Source of the DNA: Marinobacter panjinensis
GTDB taxonomy: Bacteria > Pseudomonadota > Gammaproteobacteria > Pseudomonadales > Oleiphilaceae
Direction of reading: 5' to 3'
DNA: 64,000 bases
Assembly (NCBI RefSeq): GCF_005298175.1
Contig: NZ_SZYH01000001.1
Location: 2,604,001-2,668,000 of the forward strand
The first letter of the stretch is position 1; each line of letters opens with the position of its first letter. Below the pieces are notes generated by a model. That model had not been told where the DNA came from and made no database searches. It was given only the letters and a program-made list of their open reading frames with translations. The translations under genes and the position numbers were made by a program. Positions 18,612 to 27,127 of the stretch are shown piece after piece.

Positions 18612-18949
18612 TGGAGCTGGTGGTTGCCATTACCCTGGGCGTGCTGACCAGCACTGGTGTGTACCTGATGCTACGGGCCCGCACCTTCTCCGTGGTGCTG
18701 GGTCTGACGCTGTTATCACATGGCGTAAACCTGTTCCTGTTCAGCATGGGCCGGCTGACCACTGCCTCCCCGGCCGTGATCGGGCTGGTGGAGAACTATA
18801 CCGATCCACTCCCCCAGGCCCTTGTACTCACCGCCATTGTGATCAGTTTTTCGATGACGGCCTTTGTGGTGGTACTGGCCCTGAAAGCGGCGGTGGAACT
18901 GCGCAGTGATCATGTGGATGGCGAAGATCCGAACGAGGACCGCCAATGA
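18611..18949 (+). CDS. mrpC: Mrp antiporter subunit C (NuoK-like)
   Basis: 112 residues with three membrane spans, homologous to NuoK. The TLLSHGVNLFLFSMG segment and the DPLPQALVLTAIVISFSMTA segment are the family hallmarks. Start and stop overlap the neighbouring mrpA and mrpD genes by one and four bases, so translation is coupled. The charged C-terminal tail (DHVDGEDPNEDRQ) is cytoplasmic. Confidence 0.93.
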   Translation: MELVVAITLGVLTSTGVYLMLRARTFSVVLGLTLLSHGVNLFLFSMGRLTTASPAVIGLVENYTDPLPQALVLTAIVISFSMTAFVVVLALKAAVELRSDHVDGEDPNEDRQ

Positions 18950-20478
18950 ACCACCTGATGATCATGCCCATCGTGATACCCCTGCTGACGGGCGCCTTCC
19001 TGCTGGTGATGTACCGCTACAACATTGGCCGCCAACGGTCATTGAGTATCGGGTCCACCCTTTTGCTGGTGGTGTTCGCGGTGTGGGCTGTTCTCCAGGC
19101 GGGTGTCACGGATTACACCCTGTACCGTCTTGGCAACTGGCAGCCGCCCTTCGGAATTGTGCTGGTGCTGGACCGGCTCACCGCCATCATGCTGCTGCTG
19201 ACGGCTCTGCTGAGCCTGTTCTGCGTTCTCTATGCCAGCCGTGGCTCGGACCGCGAGGGCTCCCACTTCCATGCCCTGCTGCAGTTTCAGCTCATGGGTA
19301 TCAACGGTGCTTTCCTCACCGGGGACCTGTTCAATCTGTTCGTGTTCTTCGAGGTGCTGCTTATCGCCTCCTACGCACTACTGCTTCATGGTGGTGGGCG
19401 CGCGCGCAGCCGGGCCGGCCTGCACTACGTCATCATCAATCTGGCTGGCTCGGCGCTTTTCCTGCTGGCGCTTGGCATCCTCTATGGCATTGCCGGCACA
19501 CTGAACATGGCTGACCTGGCCCATGTGATTGCCAATGCCCCGGAGGCGGACCTGCCGTTGCTGAAAGCCGCTTCGCTCCTGCTGATGGTGGTATTCGGTA
19601 TCAAGGCCGCCCTGCTGCCGCTGCTGTTCTGGCTACCTCGGGCCTATTCAGCAGCCAGTGCCCCCGTCGCGGCGCTGTTCGCCATCATGACCAAAGTAGG
19701 TTTTTACGCCATGGTGCGGGTGTTTCTGGTGGTATTTGGCCTGGATGAAGCCGCACCTGCCAACGATACGGTATTGGCGTGGCTGTGGCCCATGGCCCTG
19801 GTAACGCTGGCACTGGGAGCCATTGGCGTACTGGGCGCCGCCAGCCTGCGGACTCTGACCGCCTACATGGTCATAGTTTCTGTGGGGATACTGCTGGCAA
19901 CTTTGTCCCGCAACGACGAACAGCTTCTGGCCGCCAGCCTGTTCTACCTGCTGCACAGTACCTGTATGACGGCGGTGTTTTTCCTGCTGGCAGACCTGAT
20001 CGGGCGTTACCGTGACAACGGTTACGACCGTTTCTCCATCATCTCGCCGCTGTCCCACCGCTGGATTCTGGGCAGTGTGTTTCTGGTTGCCGCCGTCAGT
20101 ATGGCCAGTCTGCCGCCCTTCAGCGGGTTCGTCAGCAAAGCATGGATTCTGCAATCCTCCTCCCACCTGCCAGACTATCTCTGGCTGTGGGGGGCCATTC
20201 TCATTTCCGGACTGTTAATCATCGCAGCCCTGAGCAGGGCCGGGTCCGGTTGGTTCTGGCGGCCGGAGGAACACACTGGTAAAACCGTCCCGGCACTGGA
20301 CAGCGCCCGCACTGCCGCCGTGTGTGTGATGGTTACCATCAGCTTCCTTCTTGCGCTTTTTGCCCAACCGGTGATGGATTACCTGGCGGCAGCCGCCGAG
20401 CTTGTTTACCAGCCGTCCGGCTACGTCGATGCGGTGTTGGGTGATTACGTCCGCCAGGGTGGGGAGGTGACCGAATGA
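18946..20478 (+). CDS. mrpD: Mrp antiporter subunit D (NuoM/N-like)
   Basis: 510 residues, 14 predicted spans, the second large proton-channel subunit. Signatures include FNLFVFFEVLLIASYALLLH and the broken-helix region FGIKAALLPLLFWLPRAYSA with the conserved lysine. It overlaps mrpC and mrpE by four bases each (ATGA type). With MrpA it forms the ion-moving core of the complex. Confidence 0.93.
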   Translation: MNHLMIMPIVIPLLTGAFLLVMYRYNIGRQRSLSIGSTLLLVVFAVWAVLQAGVTDYTLYRLGNWQPPFGIVLVLDRLTAIMLLLTALLSLFCVLYASRGSDREGSHFHALLQFQLMGINGAFLTGDLFNLFVFFEVLLIASYALLLHGGGRARSRAGLHYVIINLAGSALFLLALGILYGIAGTLNMADLAHVIANAPEADLPLLKAASLLLMVVFGIKAALLPLLFWLPRAYSAASAPVAALFAIMTKVGFYAMVRVFLVVFGLDEAAPANDTVLAWLWPMALVTLALGAIGVLGAASLRTLTAYMVIVSVGILLATLSRNDEQLLAASLFYLLHSTCMTAVFFLLADLIGRYRDNGYDRFSIISPLSHRWILGSVFLVAAVSMASLPPFSGFVSKAWILQSSSHLPDYLWLWGAILISGLLIIAALSRAGSGWFWRPEEHTGKTVPALDSARTAAVCVMVTISFLLALFAQPVMDYLAAAAELVYQPSGYVDAVLGDYVRQGGEVTE

Positions 20479-20969
20479 ACCGTCGCGAATTCTGGCTGCC
20501 AAGACCACTGTTCTCTCTGTTCCTGGCGCTGCTCTGGTTGTTGATGGTCAACAGTTTTTCGGTCGCCCACATGCTGCTGGGGCTGGCCCTGGGTGTTTTC
20601 ATTCCTTTCGTAACCCGGTCATTCTGGCCGGAACAGGCCAAAGTGCGCTATCTGCTGCCGCTTCTTCGGTACTTCCTGGTATTGATGGTAGACATCGTTC
20701 GCTCAAACCTGATCGTGGCAAAGCGTATCCTCTGGTACCCCAACCAGTTAACGCCGGGCTTTGTCATCTTTCCCCTGGAACTGGATGACGACTTCGCCAT
20801 CACCATTCTGGCCAGTACCATTTCCCTGACACCGGGCACTGTAACTGCCCACTACGACAGCGATGCCGGCACCCTGCTGATTCACGCCCTGCATGTTACT
20901 GATGAAGATGAGCTGGTGCGGCAGATCAAGGACCAGTATGAGCGGCCGTTGAAGGAGATTTTCCAGTGA
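20475..20969 (+). CDS. mrpE: Mrp antiporter subunit E
   Basis: 164 residues with two hydrophobic segments at the N-terminus and a cytoplasmic C-terminal half. The family motif region ASTISLTPGTVTAHYDSD is present, with ALHV after it. It is required for assembly of the complex in studied Mrp systems. Four-base overlaps on both sides. Confidence 0.92.
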   Translation: MNRREFWLPRPLFSLFLALLWLLMVNSFSVAHMLLGLALGVFIPFVTRSFWPEQAKVRYLLPLLRYFLVLMVDIVRSNLIVAKRILWYPNQLTPGFVIFPLELDDDFAITILASTISLTPGTVTAHYDSDAGTLLIHALHVTDEDELVRQIKDQYERPLKEIFQ

Positions 20970-21235
20970 TTGCTACCGTGATTCCATTCGTCATCGGAGT
21001 GTTCTGCCTCGCTGTGCTGCTCAACCTTTACCGGCTGGCGATCGGGCCCGACATTGTCGACCGGATTCTTGCCCTGGACACTCTGATGATCAACAGCATT
21101 GCCCTGATTGTGCTGGCGGACATCCAGATGTCGCTGGGCATTCTGTTCGAGGCGGCCCTGCTGATCGCCCTGATGGGATTCGTCGGCACCGTGGCCATGA
21201 CCAAGTACCTGCTGAGGGGGGATGTGATCGAATGA
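20966..21235 (+). CDS. mrpF: Mrp antiporter subunit F
   Basis: 89 residues, three membrane spans. The conserved LYRLAIGPDIVDRILALDTL segment, with an aspartate important in characterised homologues, is intact. It overlaps mrpE and mrpG by four bases. Confidence 0.92.
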   Translation: MIATVIPFVIGVFCLAVLLNLYRLAIGPDIVDRILALDTLMINSIALIVLADIQMSLGILFEAALLIALMGFVGTVAMTKYLLRGDVIE

Positions 21236-21579
21236 ACGGTTCAGAGATGCCCCTGCTTCTGGAGCTGGCGATTACCTTCTTCCTGGTAGCGGGCGCCATT
21301 GTTGCGCTGATCGGCTCCATTGGTCTGGCGCGACTGAAGGACGTCTACATGCGACTGCATGGGCCCACCAAGGCCAGCACCCTCGGCGTGGGCTGTATCC
21401 TGGTGGCGTCCTTGCTGTATTTCAGTTTTCTGAAAGGCGGGTTGTCGGTCCAGGAGGCGCTGGTGACCCTGTTCCTGTTTGTGACGGCGCCGGTCAGCGC
21501 CCATATGATGGCGAAGGCGGCGCTGCACCGGAAGCTGAAGTGCTCCCCCCAGACCCGTAGTGGGCCGCCGGATCAGTGA
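21232..21579 (+). CDS. mrpG: Mrp antiporter subunit G
   Basis: 115 residues, three spans, with the family segment GSIGLARLKDVYMRLHGPTK and the later LFLFVTAPVSAHMMAKAA. It is the last gene of the operon and overlaps by seven bases the 3' end of the convergent thioesterase gene. No terminator can be placed between them. Confidence 0.92.
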   Translation: MNGSEMPLLLELAITFFLVAGAIVALIGSIGLARLKDVYMRLHGPTKASTLGVGCILVASLLYFSFLKGGLSVQEALVTLFLFVTAPVSAHMMAKAALHRKLKCSPQTRSGPPDQ

Positions 21580-22004
21580 TCTGCAAACCGTGCCCGGAAG
21601 CTTTCGGGCATCGGCACGACGGACTTGCGCTGGTAGTTGAAGAACACAAAGCCGTATTTGGCCAGGGCCACTGGTTGCCCGCTTTCAGCCTTGGTGACCC
21701 GAAAGACGAAATCGCCACCATATTTGTTGAAGTCCATTAATCCCACTTCAAACCTGAGCATCTCCGGAAAGAAGGATTCAGACTGGTACATGGTTGCCAG
21801 GTCGGTGACGATGATGCCCATGCCGTCTTTGTCGGCCTCCTGAACGCCATAGCTCACCAGAAACTGGGCCCTGGCTTCGGACAGCATGGATACGAGCGCA
21901 TCGTTGCCCAGGTGGTTGGCACCATTGATATCGGTGATACGAACCGGCATCTTGGTTTCAAAGTAAAAGGCATCATCGGGGAAAGAGAGCTTGATACGGG
22001 CCAA
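21573..22004 (-). CDS. thioesterase-like hotdog-fold protein
   Basis: About 143 residues. The segment MPVRITDINGANHLGNDALV is the hotdog-family core with the active-site region of 4-hydroxybenzoyl-CoA-type thioesterases; KYGFVFFNYQ lies at the C-terminal strand. The start is uncertain. TTG at 22004 has AGGAA about eight bases upstream and gives the family's usual N-terminus (ARIKLSFPDD). The frame is open to 22091, but the extra residues look non-conserved. The substrate, an acyl-CoA, is unknown. Confidence 0.75.
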   Translation of the reverse strand: MARIKLSFPDDAFYFETKMPVRITDINGANHLGNDALVSMLSEARAQFLVSYGVQEADKDGMGIIVTDLATMYQSESFFPEMLRFEVGLMDFNKYGGDFVFRVTKAESGQPVALAKYGFVFFNYQRKSVVPMPESFRARFADH

Positions 22005-22142
22005 GGTTGAGTTCCTGTAGGGGAAGATTTTCGGAGGAAGCCAATGATACTTGGTTGTCGGCCTGCCTTCATCCCGGGACATCAAGTTCAATATTGGTTA
22101 TCTTGGGTTTGTCCTCGGCGCGTTGGGGCTTGGGGGCGGCGT

Positions 22143-22244
22143 TGACTGGGAGAGCCTTTTCAAAACACGCTCAAGCACATCCATGTGGCGCTTGAGCTCC
22201 GCCATCCATGGCTCCGCACAGTTTTGAAAAGGCTCTCCCAGTCA
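22143..22244 (-). repeat. structured intergenic element, copy 4
   Basis: Perfect 24-base inverted arms (22143-22166 and 22221-22244), extendable by three more pairs past one mismatch. On the minus strand the core has GCCATGGATGGC, then GCTCAAG-N3-CACATGGATGTG-CTTGAGC, so the second hairpin has a longer stem than in copies 1 and 2. It ends 52 bases before the NUDIX-MBL start, in its leader. Confidence 0.9.
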
Positions 22245-22296
22245 CCGCTTCACATTTCGGCGCGCACCAAAAAAATAAAGAGATAACGGAAATTCT

Positions 22297-23934
22297 ATGG
22301 ATATTCGCCCTGCTGCAACGCTGGTTCTGACAAAAGATACTGCCGATGGTCTGAAGGTATTGCTGCTGCAACGAACCTGGGAAGCGGTCTTTATGCCCGG
22401 ATTCTTTGTCTTTCCGGGTGGCTCTGTCGACGAGCAGGACATAGAAGGACGTGCACATGCCATAGGCCGTGGCGATACAGATATCAGTCAGACCATGAGC
22501 CTGGACGAAGGCGGGGCTGACTATATGCTGGCTGCGGTCAGAGAGTGTTTTGAGGAAGCCGGTATTCTGGTGGCGCAGGACCAGGATGATGGAGACGTAG
22601 CTACCGGGCACCCGGTTCATCAGGACCGCATGGCGCTATTCAAGGGTGAATTGACGCTGTCGGAGGTTTGCCAGCGACACAAACTGACGATTCCGCTGGA
22701 CCGGCTGGCCTATCTGGGGCATTGGATTACGCCACCCGGGCCGCCCCGCAGGTTTGATACCCGGTTTTTCGTGGCAGTGGCGCCGGAGAACCAAGTTGCG
22801 AGCCATGACGGGGTGGAAACGATTGATCATGTCTGGCTGAGTCCTGCGCAGGCGCTGGAGGATCACCGCTGTGGCCTTCGGTTGCTGGGCCTGCCCACCA
22901 TCCGCACGCTGCGGATACTGAGCGATTTCGACACCACGGGCGAGGTGATGCGTTACGCTCATGCCAATCCGCCAGAGCCCTATCCCAGCAAGTCATGGCC
23001 GGCGGTAAAGAAGGGGAAGTCGGTGTTGCTGGAGCCTGGGGCGCCGGCGTATGACGAAGCCGCCAAGCTGGATCCAGAGGGGGAAGGCTCGACCCGTGCG
23101 GAGATAGTGCCCGGTGAACCGGTGGAAGTCGCAGCCGGTGTGGTGCGGCTGACGGCCCCGAATCCGGGGATGATGACCGGGCCGGGCACCAATACCTATT
23201 TACTGGGGCACAAACGATTCACGGTACTGGACCCGGGGCCGGAAAATGCCACCCATATTGAACGGATTCTGGAAATCACCGGCGGGGCGATCGATCAGGT
23301 GGTGGTGACCCACACCCACCAGGACCATTCCCCCGGTACCGTCGCGCTGAAAGCCAGGACCGGGTGCCGTGTTTATGGTCAGCCGGCGCCGGAAGGGGCG
23401 GCCCAGGACCAGACGTTTGCTGCGGATGAGGAACCGGTCGACGGGGACCTGATTACAACCGACGCTGGCACGCTGAAAGTGCTTCACACACCGGGCCATG
23501 CCTCCAACCACCTGTGTTACCTGCTGATGGAGCAGGAACTTCTGTTTTCCGGTGATCACGTTATGCAGGGTTCGACGGTGGTGATTAATCCCCCGGACGG
23601 CGATATGAAGGCCTACCTGGAGTCCCTGTACGATCTGCTGGACGAGCCGGTGCGCTACATTGCCCCGGCTCACGGTTTTCTGATGGGGCACCCGGAAGCG
23701 GTTATCGATTACCTGATTACCCACCGCCTGGCCCGGGAACATAAGGTGGCGCGGGTGCTGAAGAGTCTGACCAGGGCCAGCCTGAAGGCTTTGACGGCGG
23801 AAGCGTACGACGACGTGCCGGCGGCGATCCACGGGGTTGCGGCTCGTTCTGCGCTGGCACATCTGCTGAAACTGGAGACGGATGGCAGGGCGGCGAAGAA
23901 AGGCGAGATCTGGCATGCCACTTCACACACCTGA
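22297..23934 (+). CDS. NUDIX domain fused to metallo-beta-lactamase-fold hydrolase
   Basis: 545 residues in two parts. Residues 1 to about 250 form a NUDIX-like domain: FFVFPGGSVDEQD and then AAVRECFEEAGILV give the REx2EExG core of the Nudix box. Residues about 270-545 form an MBL-fold hydrolase of the LACTB2/RNase Z-like group. It has GTNTYLLG, the zinc motif THTHQDH (H339-H344), the HTPGHASNHLCYLL histidine and GDHVMQG. Nudix enzymes cleave nucleoside diphosphates linked to another group, including CoA derivatives. The partner domain could hydrolyse a thioester or a nucleic acid. The real substrate is unknown. The gene is preceded by repeat copy 4. Confidence 0.88.
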   Translation: MDIRPAATLVLTKDTADGLKVLLLQRTWEAVFMPGFFVFPGGSVDEQDIEGRAHAIGRGDTDISQTMSLDEGGADYMLAAVRECFEEAGILVAQDQDDGDVATGHPVHQDRMALFKGELTLSEVCQRHKLTIPLDRLAYLGHWITPPGPPRRFDTRFFVAVAPENQVASHDGVETIDHVWLSPAQALEDHRCGLRLLGLPTIRTLRILSDFDTTGEVMRYAHANPPEPYPSKSWPAVKKGKSVLLEPGAPAYDEAAKLDPEGEGSTRAEIVPGEPVEVAAGVVRLTAPNPGMMTGPGTNTYLLGHKRFTVLDPGPENATHIERILEITGGAIDQVVVTHTHQDHSPGTVALKARTGCRVYGQPAPEGAAQDQTFAADEEPVDGDLITTDAGTLKVLHTPGHASNHLCYLLMEQELLFSGDHVMQGSTVVINPPDGDMKAYLESLYDLLDEPVRYIAPAHGFLMGHPEAVIDYLITHRLAREHKVARVLKSLTRASLKALTAEAYDDVPAAIHGVAARSALAHLLKLETDGRAAKKGEIWHATSHT

Positions 23935-23979
23935 GCCACGGCCTCGCCTCATTCATCATGGCCCCGCCCCGGGGTCATG

Positions 23980-24138
23980 TTATTTCTTTGCGATAACCCA
24001 CACCGCGTGGACAATACCCGGAATATAGCCTAGAAGGGTCAACACAATGTTGATCCAGAAGTGCTTTCCGATCCCCACTTGTAAAAACACCCCCAACGGC
24101 GGTAACAAAATCGCAATAAGAATTCGCAAAAGATCCAT
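23980..24138 (-). CDS. YqaE/Pmp3 family membrane peptide
   Basis: A 52-residue two-span peptide beginning MDLLRILIAILLPPLGVFLQ and continuing VGIGKHFWINIVLTLLGYIP. This matches the Pmp3/YqaE (UPF0057) family almost throughout. Members are small stress-related membrane proteins, in yeast linked to ion leakage; the bacterial role is not settled. It is transcribed opposite to its neighbours. Its 3' end is close to the end of the NUDIX-MBL gene. Confidence 0.9.
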   Translation of the reverse strand: MDLLRILIAILLPPLGVFLQVGIGKHFWINIVLTLLGYIPGIVHAVWVIAKK

Positions 24139-24357
24139 AGAGTGAGTTCCCTTTCAGACGTATAACGGATACAGAACCGTAACAGGCATCCTGTAGCCTC
24201 ATGAATAGGCTATTTTGCGGAAATACACAAAGAGATCATGAAAGTGGCATTAAACCTTTGTCACAGCCGTATTCATAAAACTTTGGGGCCTCTATCCTTG
24301 TCCCGCCCACAAATTCCGGACACCAGGCCCCGACTGGCTGACAACCCGAGAGAAACT

Positions 24358-25563
24358 ATGCTGTACCGCTGGCTGACACATCTGTTACGCGCTAGCCTTA
24401 TTTCCACACTCTGCGGCGGCCTGGTGGCCCTGCCGGCGGCCTACGCGGAGCAAACCGGTGAATCCGACAAGCAGGAAGTCCTCGTCGCAGAGCTTGCTGA
24501 AGACGAGAACGTTGAGGATGTTGAACACTCCGACCCTCTGCACTCATCGGATCCGGAGCCTGATGTCCCGGAGCAGCCCGAACCACCGGAACAGAAGCAA
24601 GAGGCATCCAGTCTTGAGCTGCTGGGCACGGAAGTACCCCCTGGAACGGCCACCCGGCTGGCGTGGTCTCCGGCCATCCAGATCGCCGGACTGACCCAAC
24701 CGACACCGGTGCTGGTGGTCAACGGCGCCAAACCCGGTCCCAACCTGTGCCTGACAGGTGCGGTGCACGGTGATGAGCTCAACGGCATAGAGATCATCCG
24801 CCGTACCATGTATGACCTGGAGCCGGACAAACTGTCAGGCCGTGTTATTGGAGTTCCCATCGTCAATCTGCCCGGTTTTCAGCGAGGCAGCCGCTACCTG
24901 CCCGACCGCCGTGACCTTAATCGGCATTTCCCCGGCAGTACCGATGGCAGCCTTGCGGACCGCATTGCCCATTCGCTGTTCGAAAGTGTGATTCGCCATT
25001 GCGACATGCTGGTGGATATCCACACCGGATCGCTCAAGCGAACCAATCTGCCCCAGTTAAGGGCTGATATGAACAATCCTGACGTGGCCGAACTGACCCG
25101 CGGGTTTGACCGCATGGCCGTGGTCCACAGCACCGGCAGTCCCGGCATGCTTCGCTATGCCGCGATTGAAGCCGGTATCCGCGCTGTCACCATGGAGGCG
25201 GGCGAATCCCTGCGGATACAGGAGCACCAGATCAAAGCCGGCGTCAACAGCCTGACCAGTCTGATGGACAAGGAAGGTATGATTTCGAGGATGTTCGTCT
25301 GGGGTGACCCGGAGCCGGTGTACTACGACTCGGAATGGGTGCGGGCGGAACACGGAGGCATCCTGTTCAGTGAGATCAAGCTCGGTGCCAAAGTTGGTGA
25401 AGGTGAGATCCTTGGTTACGTTTCAGACCCTATTACCAATGAACAACACCCCATCCGGGCCAGAATCGATGGCCGGATTATCGGAATGGCCGTGGATCAG
25501 GTTGTCATGGCAGGCTTTGCCGCCTACCACGTTGGTACGGAGGCAGAAGTGCCAGGAGAGTAG
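24358..25563 (+). CDS. secreted succinylglutamate desuccinylase/aspartoacylase-like (M14) enzyme
   Basis: 401 residues. A signal peptide (MLYRWLTHLLRASLISTLCG ... AAYAE) is followed by a long acidic, proline-rich spacer (about residues 45-85). The zinc-carboxypeptidase-like domain comes next. Metal ligands are in GAVHGDELNGIE (H and E) and VDIHTGS (H). The C-terminal AstE/AspA-type beta region contains GGILFSEIKLGAKVGEGEIL. It should cleave an amide bond in the periplasm or be tethered outside; the substrate is unknown. ATG 24358 was chosen because it starts the signal peptide; the frame is open back to 24238. Confidence 0.83.
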   Translation: MLYRWLTHLLRASLISTLCGGLVALPAAYAEQTGESDKQEVLVAELAEDENVEDVEHSDPLHSSDPEPDVPEQPEPPEQKQEASSLELLGTEVPPGTATRLAWSPAIQIAGLTQPTPVLVVNGAKPGPNLCLTGAVHGDELNGIEIIRRTMYDLEPDKLSGRVIGVPIVNLPGFQRGSRYLPDRRDLNRHFPGSTDGSLADRIAHSLFESVIRHCDMLVDIHTGSLKRTNLPQLRADMNNPDVAELTRGFDRMAVVHSTGSPGMLRYAAIEAGIRAVTMEAGESLRIQEHQIKAGVNSLTSLMDKEGMISRMFVWGDPEPVYYDSEWVRAEHGGILFSEIKLGAKVGEGEILGYVSDPITNEQHPIRARIDGRIIGMAVDQVVMAGFAAYHVGTEAEVPGE

Positions 25564-25618
25564 TATCCTGTCGGGTCCCTGAGTTTCATCAGGGCCAGAA
25601 ATCCTGACAGGAGCCGGA

Positions 25619-26542
25619 GTGTCTTCAGATACCCCCAAATCGTTGTGGCTGGCCTATGTCGGCCTGGTTCTGACCCCGTTGTTCTGGGCCGGCAATGCCG
25701 TTGTCGCCAAAGGCGTGGTGGATGAGATTCCGCCCCTGTCCATGTCCTTCTGGCGCTGGGTGATCGCCCTGGTGATTCTGTTGCCGTTCGGATTGCCGGG
25801 GGTGTGGCGTCAGCGCCAGCTCATTCGCCAGCACTGGCTGTCGATACTGGCCCTGTCTACCTTCAGTGTCGCGGCGTTCAATTCACTGCTCTACTTTGCC
25901 GCGGTGACCACCAGCGCCACCAATATCGCACTGATTAACGCCACCATCCCCATCATGGTGGCATTGCTGGCCTGGGTGTTGCTGGGAGATCGCACGCGCC
26001 CGTTGCAGGCGCTGGGTATCGGGCTGGCCGTACTGGGCATTCTGGCGGTTGTCGCCAGGGGAGACCTTTCGGTGCTTACCGGCCTGCAGGCACAGCCCGG
26101 CGACCTGATCATGGTGCTGGCGGTGTTCAGTTGGGGCCTGTTCTCGGTGCTGCTTCGCCGCCAGGCCGTACCCCTGCCACCGCTGACGTTCCTGACCGTG
26201 CAGATCGCCTGCGGCACCCTGGTGATACTGCCGTTTTTCCTGGTGGATCTGGTGTTTTTCTCGGGCGGGTTTGAACTGAACCAGTCGACCGCTCTGCCGA
26301 TGATGTATTTTGCCATCTTCCCCGGTATTCTGGCCTACGGGTTCTGGAACCATGCAGTACACCGGATCGGCCCGGCCAGGGCGGCCATCTTCATGTACCT
26401 TACTCCGGTGTTCGCTTCGGTCATGGCGGGAATTTTCCTCGGTGAACGGCTTGGCCTGTTCCACATTGTCGGTGGCCTGCTGATCCTCGCTGGTCTTTTC
26501 CTGGCGACCCGCACCAACGAGCTTCGCCGCAAATACCGCTGA
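25619..26542 (+). CDS. EamA/DMT-family transporter
   Basis: 307 residues, ten predicted spans in two EamA repeats (first LTPLFWAGNAVVAKG, second from about residue 155). GTG at 25619 is the start, following AGGAGC. DMT members export amino acids or other metabolites; the substrate cannot be inferred. It is a single gene. Confidence 0.87.
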   Translation: MSSDTPKSLWLAYVGLVLTPLFWAGNAVVAKGVVDEIPPLSMSFWRWVIALVILLPFGLPGVWRQRQLIRQHWLSILALSTFSVAAFNSLLYFAAVTTSATNIALINATIPIMVALLAWVLLGDRTRPLQALGIGLAVLGILAVVARGDLSVLTGLQAQPGDLIMVLAVFSWGLFSVLLRRQAVPLPPLTFLTVQIACGTLVILPFFLVDLVFFSGGFELNQSTALPMMYFAIFPGILAYGFWNHAVHRIGPARAAIFMYLTPVFASVMAGIFLGERLGLFHIVGGLLILAGLFLATRTNELRRKYR

Positions 26543-26578
26543 ACATGCAAACTGGAAGAGCTGAACAGGCAGGGATTC

Positions 26579-27127
26579 ATGGATAATCGCTTGGAAAGAT
26601 ACTTGAAATGGACGGCCGTAATGGTTTTCACGGCAATCAGCACGGTGATTTCTGCCGCTCCCTGTGACCCGGAAAAAAACACCTGGGTCCCGAGCCGTTA
26701 TTACCCTCCTGGCTCAGCCGTGTTTCACAAGGGCCAATGGTACGAATCCCGCCAACTCAACGAAGGCAAAACACCAGGGGCGGATTTCGAGTGGAAAAAG
26801 CTGGCACCAGCACCGGACTGCCGCCAAGGGGAAGACAGAGCCCATGCCGACAACATGCAGAAGGATGACCCACAACAATCGCGGGCACAGGGCCAGGATC
26901 AGCAGGAACCCGTGGTAGATGCGCGCAATAAAACCAGGCAGGCTTGTGATGAAACCGGGCCCTGGAGCTTTGGCGCCAGCTACACCGTCGGTCAGGTGGC
27001 CATCCATGAAGGCCAGGCCTATCGCGCCATTCGTCCCAGCAATGGCCAGATGCCGGGCATGAGCCAGCCTCCCCACTGGCAGCCAGTCGACCATCCCTGC
27101 AGGAACGAACCGGCTAGCGGGGATTAA
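26579..27127 (+). CDS. secreted protein with two chitin-binding-like modules
   Basis: 182 residues. An N-terminal hydrophobic signal (TAVMVFTAISTVISAAP) leads to two similar cysteine-bounded modules. Residues about 29-80 contain YPPGSAVFHKGQWYES. Residues about 122-176 contain YTVGQVAIHEGQAYRAI and end HWQPV. The Y..G..V...G..Y/W...N..P..W pattern is that of family 5/12 carbohydrate-binding modules. A Gln/Asp-rich linker separates them. There is no catalytic domain, so it may be a surface-attachment or chitin-binding accessory. It is convergent with the patB-like gene, with a four-base overlap. Confidence 0.7.
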   Translation: MDNRLERYLKWTAVMVFTAISTVISAAPCDPEKNTWVPSRYYPPGSAVFHKGQWYESRQLNEGKTPGADFEWKKLAPAPDCRQGEDRAHADNMQKDDPQQSRAQGQDQQEPVVDARNKTRQACDETGPWSFGASYTVGQVAIHEGQAYRAIRPSNGQMPGMSQPPHWQPVDHPCRNEPASGD

